Origin: Pedobacter aquae
GTDB lineage: Bacteria > Bacteroidota > Bacteroidia > Sphingobacteriales > Sphingobacteriaceae
Length of the DNA: 64,000 bases
Assembly: GCF_008195825.1 (NCBI RefSeq)
Contig: NZ_CP043329.1
Coordinates: 62,001-126,000, forward strand
Direction of reading: 5' to 3'
Positions 19,061 to 26,134 of this stretch are shown here, one piece after another. The notes beneath the pieces were generated by a model that was not told where the DNA came from, did not search any database, and saw only the letters and a program-made list of their open reading frames with translations. The stretch's first letter is position 1; each line of letters begins with the position of its first letter. Position numbers and translations under genes: made by a program.

Positions 19061-19101
19061 AAACAGCTTTGCAGAATTACCGCTGCAAAGCTGTTTCTTT
19101 T
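19061..19101. terminator. bidirectional terminator at convergent gene ends
   Basis: AAACAGCTTTGCAG (19061-19074) pairs perfectly with CTGCAAAGCTGTTT (19083-19096), followed by CTTTT. It lies 5 bases after the HAEPLYID stop. Its right arm falls inside the last codons of the convergent lipoprotein gene, which ends at 19077. Confidence 0.88.
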
Positions 19102-19685
19102 ACCTCTAAAAGGTTATAATTACTTACAGATAATTTTATCCAGCCATAGCTGATGCTGGCGTCTTGTTTTTCTAATCTGAGGCCTATATAGTAGTCTGTT
19201 TTTGAATTCCATGTGCCAGATATAGAATCTCTTACTGCACTTGAAGGAGACCTTTCATAATAAGCCATTAAAAATTCGCCACTTTCCCAGCGTTCTTTTT
19301 CTTCAATTAAATCTTTGTATAAAAAGGTTTTAGGGAAAGCTAAAATATTCACCAAAGCCATTTTTACCTTTCCATTTAAGGTTTTTGTTTTTAAGCTTTT
19401 GATGGTTTGACTGGTTGTATTGCTCTGGCTGGCCGTAAAACTAATATCCGGTACAGCGTCTTCATTAATATCAATGGTAATGGTTTTATTTTCAATAGCA
19501 TTTACAAGTTTGATATCCTTAATAGGATCAAATTTTTGATAAAAAAGTGAATCGGTTCTTAAGCTATCTATCACCACATAATTGGTGCGCCTGCTGAAGT
19601 TTTCATCCTCAGAACAAGCATAAAGTGTTATACTAGCGAGAAATAATATAAGATAGCTTAATCTCATTTCATTGAAATATTTCAC
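19077..19685 (-). CDS. hypothetical lipoprotein
   Basis: It has 202 residues, or 196 if the start is the second Met (MRLSYLILF), which better fits a signal peptide. The lipobox is visible as ITLYAC, with Cys at residue 24, followed by SEDEN. The mature part is rich in beta-strand-like polar sequence (KTITIDINEDAVPDISFTA) and ends SNYNLLEVKETALQR. I recognise no specific family. It stands alone, convergent with the SulP operon, and its last codons overlap the shared terminator. Confidence 0.75.
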   Translation of the reverse strand: MKYFNEMRLSYLILFLASITLYACSEDENFSRRTNYVVIDSLRTDSLFYQKFDPIKDIKLVNAIENKTITIDINEDAVPDISFTASQSNTTSQTIKSLKTKTLNGKVKMALVNILAFPKTFLYKDLIEEKERWESGEFLMAYYERSPSSAVRDSISGTWNSKTDYYIGLRLEKQDASISYGWIKLSVSNYNLLEVKETALQR

Positions 19686-19748
19686 TAAATGTATAAAAAA
19701 GCTATCGTTTTAAATAATCTATTCAAATGCTTTTGAGGCTATAAAACA

Positions 19749-19780
19749 AAAAAAGCTTTCATTTCTGAAAGCTTCTTTTT
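19749..19780. terminator. terminator downstream of tRNA-Met
   Basis: AAGCTTTCA (19753-19761) pairs with TGAAAGCTT (19766-19774) around a 4-base loop, with A-rich sequence on the left and T-rich on the right. Read on the minus strand it follows the tRNA after 2 bases and ends in a T run. Confidence 0.85.
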
Positions 19781-19781
19781 G

Positions 19782-19855
19782 TGCACCCACCTGGGCTCGA
19801 ACCAGGGACCAAAAGATTATGAGTCTTCTACTCTAACCAACTGAGCTATAGGTGC
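19782..19855 (-). tRNA. tRNA-Met (anticodon CAT)
   Basis: A 74-nt cloverleaf on the minus strand. The acceptor arm GCACCTA pairs with TGGGTGC and is followed by discriminator A. The D arm has AGCTCAGTTGGTTAGAG, the anticodon loop reads CTCATAA, and the T arm is CCTGG-TTCGAGC-CCAGG. The first pair is G-C, so it is not the usual initiator form. CAT could also be a lysidine-modified tRNA-Ile2, but elongator Met is more likely. CCA is not encoded. Confidence 0.92.
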
Positions 19856-19954
19856 TGAAAATCATTACTGATTTGCGGATGCAATGTTACGAATTTGCCA
19901 TCAAATTCTAAAAAATAAATTTAAAATACTTGCAAAATATTCATTACGAAAACT

Positions 19955-20452
19955 TTACAAGCTTCCATTCTTGATTTTTGCTTTCTCCTGCTCGTCTAAT
20001 TCATGGTATTTCTCAAAGCTGATGATGCTCTCGGCAGGTAAAATACGTTTGAAAGATAATTTCCGCTCGGCAATAGGAAGTTTTAATTCTTCGTAAATAA
20101 ATTCATCTCCAAAACCTGCCCAATCTGCATCTGTGCGGGTGTTTCCATAATAAACTTCTGTAATATTTGCCCAATAAATAGCACTCAAACACATAGGGCA
20201 TGGCTCGGCGCTGGTATATAAAATTGCTCCCTTTAAATCGGCTTGTTTAAGATTCTTACAGGCCAGCCTAATGGCATTAACCTCTGCATGTGCGGTAGGG
20301 TCGTTATCTTTATTTACGCTGTTGGCAGCTGAGGCTATTATTTTACCATTTTTAACAATCACACAACCAAATGGCCCGCCGTACAATGTTTTAAGATTTC
20401 CTTCTGCCAAGACAATGGCCTTTCTCATCATTTCTTCGTGTATGTTACTCAT
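19955..20452 (-). CDS. nucleoside deaminase (guanine deaminase-like)
   Basis: A cytidine/deoxycytidylate-deaminase-fold enzyme of 165 residues. The zinc site is visible as TAHAEVNAI (His and catalytic Glu) and EPCPMCLSAI (two Cys). The FGDEFIYEEL region and C-terminal KYHELDEQEKAKIK resemble the short bacterial guanine deaminases rather than the tRNA deaminase TadA. Substrate assignment is inference. It is a single gene, divergent from the HAD hydrolase gene. Confidence 0.88.
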   Translation of the reverse strand: MSNIHEEMMRKAIVLAEGNLKTLYGGPFGCVIVKNGKIIASAANSVNKDNDPTAHAEVNAIRLACKNLKQADLKGAILYTSAEPCPMCLSAIYWANITEVYYGNTRTDADWAGFGDEFIYEELKLPIAERKLSFKRILPAESIISFEKYHELDEQEKAKIKNGSL

Positions 20453-20514
20453 GCTAGATACGCTTATTTTTGTTCTTGATGCAAAAATCTATCCATAATC
20501 AGATGAAAGATTAA

Positions 20515-20522
20515 TACCTTTG
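20515..20522 (+). promoter_or_regulatory. -7 box immediately upstream of the HAD hydrolase gene
   Basis: TACCTTTG fits TAnnTTTG and ends only 7 bases before the ATG at 20530. If used, the transcript would be nearly leaderless. No TTG lies at the expected -33 position, so confidence is limited. Confidence 0.35.
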
Positions 20523-20529
20523 ACACATC

Positions 20530-21171
20530 ATGAAGGCAGTAAAAACAATCATTTTCGACTACGGTAACGTTATCTTCAACATAGATTTTAAAAGAACACA
20601 GCAAGCTTTTATAGATTTAGGTATCCAAAATATTGAAGAATTTTTTGCGCATAAAGGTCACGACCCGCTGTTTGATGAGTTTGAAAAAGGAAATATTTCG
20701 GCAGCCGAGTGGCGAGAAGGTATCAGACGTAAGGCAAAACAACCGCAACTAACCGACCAGCAGATTGATGATGCTTGGAATACTTTATTGTTGGGTGTTC
20801 CCGATGGAAATCATGATTTATTGTTGAAAATTAAAGCCCAGTACCCAACTTTTTTACTGAGTAATAACAATGAAATCCATTACGATTGGATTATGAAGTA
20901 TCTAAAAGCAGATTTTGGTTTAGCAGATAATTCCTCTTTCTTTATTAAAGATTATTATTCTCATTTGTTAAGGATGCGTAAGCCTAATGCCGATATCTTC
21001 GAATATGTATTAGATACACACGGACTAAAGCCAGAAGAAACATTATTTATAGATGATAGTCCGCAGCATCTTAAAACCGCCCAAGAATTGGGTTTACAAA
21101 CCTATTTGATGACAGCTCCAGATAATTTACAGCTGTATTTTAGTAAAAACGGACTGTTAAGAGACCTATAA
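20530..21171 (+). CDS. HAD family phosphatase (YihX-like)
   Basis: A hydrolase of the haloacid-dehalogenase superfamily with 213 residues. Motif I is FDYGNVIF (residues 9-16), with Tyr in place of the second Asp seen in phosphatases. Motif II is LLSNNNEIH, and motif IV is LFIDDSPQHLKTAQ. The arrangement resembles YihX-type phosphatases of sugar phosphates. It is followed 30 bases later by a small S4-domain gene and aroB. Confidence 0.88.
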   Translation: MKAVKTIIFDYGNVIFNIDFKRTQQAFIDLGIQNIEEFFAHKGHDPLFDEFEKGNISAAEWREGIRRKAKQPQLTDQQIDDAWNTLLLGVPDGNHDLLLKIKAQYPTFLLSNNNEIHYDWIMKYLKADFGLADNSSFFIKDYYSHLLRMRKPNADIFEYVLDTHGLKPEETLFIDDSPQHLKTAQELGLQTYLMTAPDNLQLYFSKNGLLRDL

Positions 21172-21201
21172 ATTGTAGATGATTTTTGTAAGTTTGCGCA
21201 A

Positions 21202-21408
21202 ATGATTGAATTTAAACTAGAAGGCGAGTTTATCCCGCTGATACAGCTCCTAAAAGCAACAGACTTAGTTTCCTCTGGGGGCGAAGCACAAGCGGTAGTA
21301 ATAGATGGCTTGGTACAATACAACGGCGTTACCGATTACCGTAAGCGCTTAAAAGTGCGTAAAGGCGATACCGTAAAATTCAATAATAAAACCATAAAGA
21401 TTGTATGA
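21202..21408 (+). CDS. small S4-domain RNA-binding protein
   Basis: A 68-residue protein made of one S4 domain (IPLIQLLKATDLVSSGGEAQ, then KRLKVRKGDTVKF), as in the YbcJ/YaaA family of small RNA-binding proteins. TAAGTTTG at 21189-21196 is a possible -7 box. Its stop overlaps the aroB start as ATGA, so the two genes are translationally coupled. Confidence 0.9.
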   Translation: MIEFKLEGEFIPLIQLLKATDLVSSGGEAQAVVIDGLVQYNGVTDYRKRLKVRKGDTVKFNNKTIKIV

Positions 21409-22472
21409 ATCCTATCCAAAGCAGTACCTATCAGGTATATTTCGATAATAGTTTACAGGTTTTACAAGACCTTCTTCAACAAGGTAATTACTCTAAAGTA
21501 TTTATCATCACTGATGAAAATACCGGACAGTTTTGCCTGCCTGTTTTACAAGAGAAATTACCAGCACTAGATAATTTTGATATTATAGAAATCCCTTACG
21601 GGGAGGAAAATAAAAATATTGATTATTGCATAGGTATCTGGAGGATGCTATTAGATTTTGAAGCTGATAGAAATGCTCTAGTGATAAATTTAGGTGGCGG
21701 TGTTGTAACCGATATGGGAAGCTTTGCTGCATCAACCTATAAAAGAGGGATAGATTTTATTCAGATTCCTACTACGCTGCTTTCGCAGGTAGATGCCTCT
21801 GTTGGTGGTAAAACAGGTATTGATATTGAAAATGTGAAAAATATCATCGGAACTTTTGCTTTGCCACAGGCGGTTATCATTTGTGCCGATTTTTTACAAA
21901 CCTTACCAGAAAGACAAATCATCTCTGGTTTTGCAGAAGTTATCAAACATGGTATCATCGCTGATGCTGCTTATTATCAAGATATCATCAGCTTACCTCA
22001 TGCAAAAGACATCAGTACCGCACAAATACATGCATCGGTAGCAATTAAAAATAAAGTGGTTTTAGAAGACCCTTTTGAAAAAGGCTTAAGAAAAATCTTA
22101 AACTTTGGACATACCATAGGGCATGCCGTAGAATCTTGGTCTTTAGAACATGATAGCAGCCCGCTTTTACACGGCGAAGCCATTGCTGTGGGGATGATAT
22201 GCGAATCGTATTTAGCTCACATGACAGGCATTTTAGAAGAAGAAGATTTTAAAACCATTGTTCAAGATGTGCTGAAATTCTTCCCAAAATACAAGCTTAA
22301 AGAAGGTATTGAAAATGATTTACTAGCGATTATGCAGCATGATAAAAAGAACAGCGTTGGTAATATCAATTTCTCTCTACCAAATAAAATCGGGAATTGC
22401 TTGTATAATCAGGTAGTTTCTAAAGATTTGATTATAGAAAGCTTAGCTTATTATAGAAGTTTAAATAGTTAA
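21405..22472 (+). CDS. aroB: 3-dehydroquinate synthase
   Basis: It converts DAHP to 3-dehydroquinate, step 2 of the shikimate pathway. It has 355 residues, normal length. The NAD-binding and active-site signatures are visible: PYGEENKNIDYCIGIWRMLL, LVINLGGGVVTDMGSFAAST, TTLLSQVDASVGGKTGID and LNFGHTIGHAVE. It overlaps the S4 gene by 4 bases and lies 368 bases before the attenuated pheA operon, which encodes other steps of the same pathway. Confidence 0.97.
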   Translation: MNPIQSSTYQVYFDNSLQVLQDLLQQGNYSKVFIITDENTGQFCLPVLQEKLPALDNFDIIEIPYGEENKNIDYCIGIWRMLLDFEADRNALVINLGGGVVTDMGSFAASTYKRGIDFIQIPTTLLSQVDASVGGKTGIDIENVKNIIGTFALPQAVIICADFLQTLPERQIISGFAEVIKHGIIADAAYYQDIISLPHAKDISTAQIHASVAIKNKVVLEDPFEKGLRKILNFGHTIGHAVESWSLEHDSSPLLHGEAIAVGMICESYLAHMTGILEEEDFKTIVQDVLKFFPKYKLKEGIENDLLAIMQHDKKNSVGNINFSLPNKIGNCLYNQVVSKDLIIESLAYYRSLNS

Positions 22473-22505
22473 ACTTTCATTTTTAAAAGTATAATCCTAT
22501 TCTAT

Positions 22506-22634
22506 TTGTAAGGTGTCTTTTTTAGAAGGGGTGCAGGGGAAGGTCTTTCTACTCAGTACTTTTTACTTACTACTTTTTAAAAACCCATTTGCAAAGTATC
22601 CAACTCATTGAGGGTGTGCAGGGGGAGGCTTTCT
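22506..22634. repeat. two diverged copies of a dispersed repeat plus TACTTTT heptamers
   Basis: 22506-22550 and 22588-22634 share the pattern TTGYAARGTRTC, a variable part, then GGTGCAGGGGAAGG-type sequence and CTTTCT. A third relative lies at 58421-58460. Between the two copies, 22551-22582 follows a 7-base rhythm TACTCAG-TACTTTT-TACTTAC-TACTTTT. No gene is visible here. Confidence 0.6.
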
Positions 22635-22662
22635 TATAAGGAAAAAAAATGTAAAAAAAATA

Positions 22663-22692
22663 TTGCATAAGAAAAATAAGTGTGTACATTTG
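22663..22692 (+). promoter_or_regulatory. promoter of the attenuated aromatic amino acid operon
   Basis: TTG at 22663-22665, exactly 19 bases, then TACATTTG at 22685-22692: a full match to the Bacteroidetes consensus. Transcription would start near 22698, about 12 bases before the leader peptide ATG. Confidence 0.8.
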
Positions 22693-22709
22693 CATCCAAC
22701 AAACAAAAA

Positions 22710-22772
22710 ATGAAATTCAACGCTACATATTACTTCGGTTACTTTTATTATTCAAATAAGAGCCGGGCATAG
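22710..22772 (+). CDS. Tyr/Phe-rich leader peptide of an attenuator
   Basis: A 20-residue ORF starting MKFNATYY. Residues 7-14 read YYFGYFYY, so 7 of 8 consecutive codons are Tyr or Phe. Such codon runs are the hallmark of ribosome-mediated attenuation: the ribosome stalls there when Tyr-tRNA or Phe-tRNA is scarce. The anti-terminator half GCCGGG (22762-22767) lies in its last codons, just before the TAG, and a terminator follows at 22801. The downstream genes make Phe precursors, which fits. The peptide itself probably has no other function. Confidence 0.88.
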   Translation: MKFNATYYFGYFYYSNKSRA

Positions 22773-22833
22773 TATGTTGTAATAGACTATAAAAATACAA
22801 AGACCCGGCCTAAGCAGACCGGGTCTTTTTTTT
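22762..22833 (+). promoter_or_regulatory. transcription attenuator: alternative anti-terminator and terminator stems
   Basis: Terminator: AGACCCGG (22801-22808) pairs perfectly with CCGGGTCT (22819-22826), followed by eight Ts at 22826-22833. Anti-terminator: GCCGGG (22762-22767) can pair with CCCGGC (22804-22809), which uses the terminator's left arm, so the two are exclusive. A ribosome stalled on the Tyr/Phe codons (up to 22751) leaves GCCGGG free and favours read-through. A ribosome at the leader stop (22772) covers it, and the terminator forms. Confidence 0.88.
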
Positions 22834-22840
22834 AATCAGC

Positions 22841-23671
22841 ATGAGCGCAAAAAAGAGAGTTGCAATACAGGGAATTAAAGCTTCTTTTCACGAAGAAGCC
22901 GCTTTTAAGTTTTTTGGAGAGGATATAGACACCATCGAGTGTAACTCTTTTAAAGAAACTTTTCAGAAGCTTAAAGCAGGTGAGGCCGACTATGTGGTGA
23001 TGGCTATAGAGAATAGCATTGCCGGAAGTTTATTGCCTAATTATACTTTATTAAGAGAGTATAATTTCCCAGTCATAGGCGAAGTCTACCTGCATATTCA
23101 ATTGCATTTAATGGCGCTTCCAGGGGTTAAGTTTGAGGATATTAAAACCGTAACTTCGCATCCCATTGCTATTCGCCAGTGTAATGATTTTCTGGATGAT
23201 TTCCCTCATCTAAAAGTGGTAGAAAGTAGCGATACTGCTGCCTGTGCTAAGAAAATCAAAGAAGAGCAATTAACAGATACGGTTGCTATTGCCAATAATT
23301 TAGCAGCAAAGCTTTATGGCTTAGAAATTTTAGAACGTAGGATAGAATCTAACAAGAAAAACTACACCCGTTTTTTAATTCTTACAGATAAACAGGTAGA
23401 TATTAAAGATAGTAACAAAGCTTCTTTGTGCTTTCAGGTAAATAATAATGTAGGTTCTTTAGCTGCGGTATTAAACATCTTTGCCGAGAATAAGATTAAT
23501 ATGAGTAAAATCCAATCTATGCCGGTACTGGGTAAAAGAAATGAATATAATTTTTATGTAGATGTAGAGTGGAAAGATACGAAGCAGTACGATAGAGCCA
23601 TCCGCGATTCATTAAAACATACCAGCAACTTTAGCATTTTGGGCGAGTATAAAAAGAACGATAAGGTTTAA
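22841..23671 (+). CDS. pheA: prephenate dehydratase
   Basis: It converts prephenate to phenylpyruvate, the committed step to phenylalanine. It has 276 residues. The catalytic domain (about 1-180) starts VAIQGIKASFHEEAA and contains MAIENSIAGS and the TRF motif in NYTRFLIL. A C-terminal ACT domain (about 190-270, SLCFQVNNNVGSLAAVLNIF) normally binds phenylalanine for feedback inhibition. It is the first structural gene behind the attenuator, 7 bases after its T run. No chorismate mutase domain is fused here; it is on the next gene. Confidence 0.96.
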   Translation: MSAKKRVAIQGIKASFHEEAAFKFFGEDIDTIECNSFKETFQKLKAGEADYVVMAIENSIAGSLLPNYTLLREYNFPVIGEVYLHIQLHLMALPGVKFEDIKTVTSHPIAIRQCNDFLDDFPHLKVVESSDTAACAKKIKEEQLTDTVAIANNLAAKLYGLEILERRIESNKKNYTRFLILTDKQVDIKDSNKASLCFQVNNNVGSLAAVLNIFAENKINMSKIQSMPVLGKRNEYNFYVDVEWKDTKQYDRAIRDSLKHTSNFSILGEYKKNDKV

Positions 23672-23730
23672 TATAGTCCATAGACTATTGACCATTAACC
23701 ATTAACAAAAACGAACAGAATAAAATAGAT

Positions 23731-24834
23731 ATGAAACTTAACTTAAACATACAACCACTAAGCAGCTGGATGAAGGTATCTAGCGAGCCATTAATCATCT
23801 CTGGACCATGTAGTGCAGAAACAGAAGAGCAATTATTAGCAACTGCTCATTTAGTAAAAAACACAGGTAAAGTAAGTGTTTTAAGAGCAGGTATCTGGAA
23901 GCCAAGAACTCGTCCAGGAGAATTTGAAGGTATCGGAAGCATCGGTTTACAATGGTTAAAAAGAGCTAAAGAAGAAACAGGTTTACCTACAGCAGTAGAG
24001 GTAGCAACAGCAAAACACGTTGAAGAAGCTTTAGCAGCAGGTGTTGATATCCTTTGGATTGGTGCTCGTTCTACCGTAAACCCTTTTACAGTACAAGAAA
24101 TTGCTGATGCTTTACAAGGAGCAGATGTTCCAGTAATGGTTAAAAATCCTATCAACCCAGATTTAGCTTTATGGATTGGTGCTTTAGAGCGTATCAATAG
24201 AGCTGGAATCACCAAATTGGCAGCTATCCACCGTGGATTCTCTTCTTTTGAGAAATCAGCTTACAGAAACGAGCCTATGTGGGATTTAGCTATCCACCTT
24301 AAAACATTAGCACCAGAATTACCTATCTTGAACGACCCAAGTCATATTTGCGGTACAAGAGACTTAATTCCTTACATCTCTCAACAAGCATTAGACTTAG
24401 ATATGCAAGGTTTAATGATCGAGTCGCATATAGACCCTTCTGTTGCATGGACAGATGCTAAGCAACAAGTTACGCCAGCTGCCTTAACAGAAATCGTTAA
24501 TAACTTAACCATCAGAAAAGCAGATTCTTCAAATCCAGAGTTTACCGATAAATTACAAGGTTTAAGAGATTCAATTGATAGAATTGATGATCAAATCTTA
24601 CAAAAACTAGGCGAGCGTATGGCTTTGGTAGAGAAAATTGGTGAGTACAAAAGAGATAACGATGTAACCATCTTACAGGTTAACCGTTGGGAAGAAATTT
24701 TAGAGAAAAGAACTGCTTTAGCAAGTGCTTTAAAATTAGAAAAAGATTTCACAGAGAAGGTTTTAGAATTGATACACGGCGAGTCTATTCGTAAACAAAC
24801 CGAAATCATGAACGCTAAAACAGAACTAAACTAA
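23731..24834 (+). CDS. bifunctional DAHP synthase / chorismate mutase
   Basis: It catalyses the first shikimate-pathway step (PEP plus erythrose 4-phosphate to DAHP) and, through its C-terminus, chorismate to prephenate. It has 367 residues. The N-terminal type I-beta DAHP synthase (about 1-260) has ISGPCSAETEEQL, LRAGIWKPRTRPGEFEG and NDPSHICGTRD. The C-terminal AroQ chorismate mutase (about 275-360) has LRDSIDRIDDQILQKLGERM. The 59-base gap after pheA contains a short run of 7-base repeats (TGACCAT, TAACCAT). The stop overlaps the aroA ATG by one base. Confidence 0.95.
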   Translation: MKLNLNIQPLSSWMKVSSEPLIISGPCSAETEEQLLATAHLVKNTGKVSVLRAGIWKPRTRPGEFEGIGSIGLQWLKRAKEETGLPTAVEVATAKHVEEALAAGVDILWIGARSTVNPFTVQEIADALQGADVPVMVKNPINPDLALWIGALERINRAGITKLAAIHRGFSSFEKSAYRNEPMWDLAIHLKTLAPELPILNDPSHICGTRDLIPYISQQALDLDMQGLMIESHIDPSVAWTDAKQQVTPAALTEIVNNLTIRKADSSNPEFTDKLQGLRDSIDRIDDQILQKLGERMALVEKIGEYKRDNDVTILQVNRWEEILEKRTALASALKLEKDFTEKVLELIHGESIRKQTEIMNAKTELN

Positions 24835-26078
24835 TGAGCGGAAATATCCTCATCAGTAATGCTCCAAAACAAATACAGGAGACGATTAGGTTAACAGGCT
24901 CTAAAAGCGAAAGTAACAGAGCGCTTATCATACAGGCATTAAGTGGCGGAAAGGTTAAAGTAGAAAACCTTTCGGCTGCTGCCGATACCGTAACGCTAAA
25001 CCATATTTTAAATAGTTTAGCCCAAGAACCAGCAGAAGTAAATGTTGGTCCGGCTGGTACGGCTATGCGTTTCTTGGCTTCTTACCTCACGGTTAAAGGT
25101 GTTCAGACCGTATTAACCGGTACAGAGCGGATGAAACAACGTCCTATTGGTATCTTGGTTGATGCGCTTAATAAAATTGGTGGGCAAATTACTTATGTAG
25201 AAAAGGAAGGTTTTCCACCTTTACAGATAGCGCCTGCTTTTAAACAAACGCAAAATAAGGTCAGTATCAAGGGAGATATCAGCTCGCAATATATTACTTC
25301 TTTACTATTGGTTGCAGCCGCTTTAGAAGAAGGTTTGACATTAGACATTGAAGGCGAGTTAACCTCCAAACCTTATGTAGAGATGACATTAGGTTTCTTA
25401 GTTCAGTGTGGCATTCAGCATACTTGGGAAGATAACCAAATTACAATAGCACATCAGGAGTTTGAAAGCAGCACCCTTGTGGTAGAGCCAGATTGGAGCG
25501 CAGCATCTTATTGGTATGCTTTTGCTGCTTTGGCAGATGAGGCCACCATTACTTTACCTTATTTAAGACAAAACAGCTTACAAGGTGATAGCGTTATTGC
25601 AGCTATCATGGCGCATTTTGGTATTGCTACGGCTTACAGTGAAGAAGGTATCATCATCAAAAAAGTTCCTCATCAGCTTAGCGAAAAATTCTTTGATTTA
25701 AAAGACTGTCCGGATTTAGCCCAAACTGTTATTGTTTGTAGTGCTGCATTAGGGCATGAGGCTACTTTTACAGGCTTGGAAACTTTAAAAATTAAAGAAA
25801 CAGACCGCGTTGCCGCTTTACAAAACGAATTGGCTAAGATTGGAGTTAAACTTATTGAGGAAAACCTAAATTATACTTTAGATTGTAGCGGATTACATTT
25901 TCCAGATAAAATCAGTATTGCTACCTACGAAGATCACCGTATGGCGATGGCCTTTGCACCTTTAGCAAGCTTTGTTAAAGAGGTTGAAGTAGAAGAAGCA
26001 AACGTGGTAGAGAAATCATATCCAAGCTATTGGGAAGATGTAAAGAAAATTGGATTCAGACTGGATGATTTAAAGTAG
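24834..26078 (+). CDS. aroA: 3-phosphoshikimate 1-carboxyvinyltransferase (EPSP synthase)
   Basis: It joins PEP to shikimate 3-phosphate, step 6 of the shikimate pathway. It has 414 residues. Visible motifs are LTGSKSESNRALI, VGPAGTAMRFLASYL (the Gly-rich PEP-binding loop), KGDISSQYITSLL, LKIKETDRVAALQNELAKIG and YEDHRMAMAFAPLA. It starts within the stop of the DAHP synthase gene. Its own TAG stop lies inside a short 7-base repeat run (GTAGAAA, GTAAAAA) that leads into the palindromic array. Confidence 0.96.
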   Translation: MSGNILISNAPKQIQETIRLTGSKSESNRALIIQALSGGKVKVENLSAAADTVTLNHILNSLAQEPAEVNVGPAGTAMRFLASYLTVKGVQTVLTGTERMKQRPIGILVDALNKIGGQITYVEKEGFPPLQIAPAFKQTQNKVSIKGDISSQYITSLLLVAAALEEGLTLDIEGELTSKPYVEMTLGFLVQCGIQHTWEDNQITIAHQEFESSTLVVEPDWSAASYWYAFAALADEATITLPYLRQNSLQGDSVIAAIMAHFGIATAYSEEGIIIKKVPHQLSEKFFDLKDCPDLAQTVIVCSAALGHEATFTGLETLKIKETDRVAALQNELAKIGVKLIEENLNYTLDCSGLHFPDKISIATYEDHRMAMAFAPLASFVKEVEVEEANVVEKSYPSYWEDVKKIGFRLDDLK

Positions 26079-26112
26079 AAAGTAAAAAGTACAGCGTAGA
26101 AAGTAGCTGGGT
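26079..26112. repeat. 7-base periodic repeat after aroA
   Basis: The sequence steps through GTAGAAA, GTAAAAA, GTACAGC, GTAGAAA, GTAGCTG with exact 7-base spacing, beginning at the aroA stop codon itself. Confidence 0.6.
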
Positions 26113-26134
26113 GTCTTTTGCGTTCGTTTTAATC

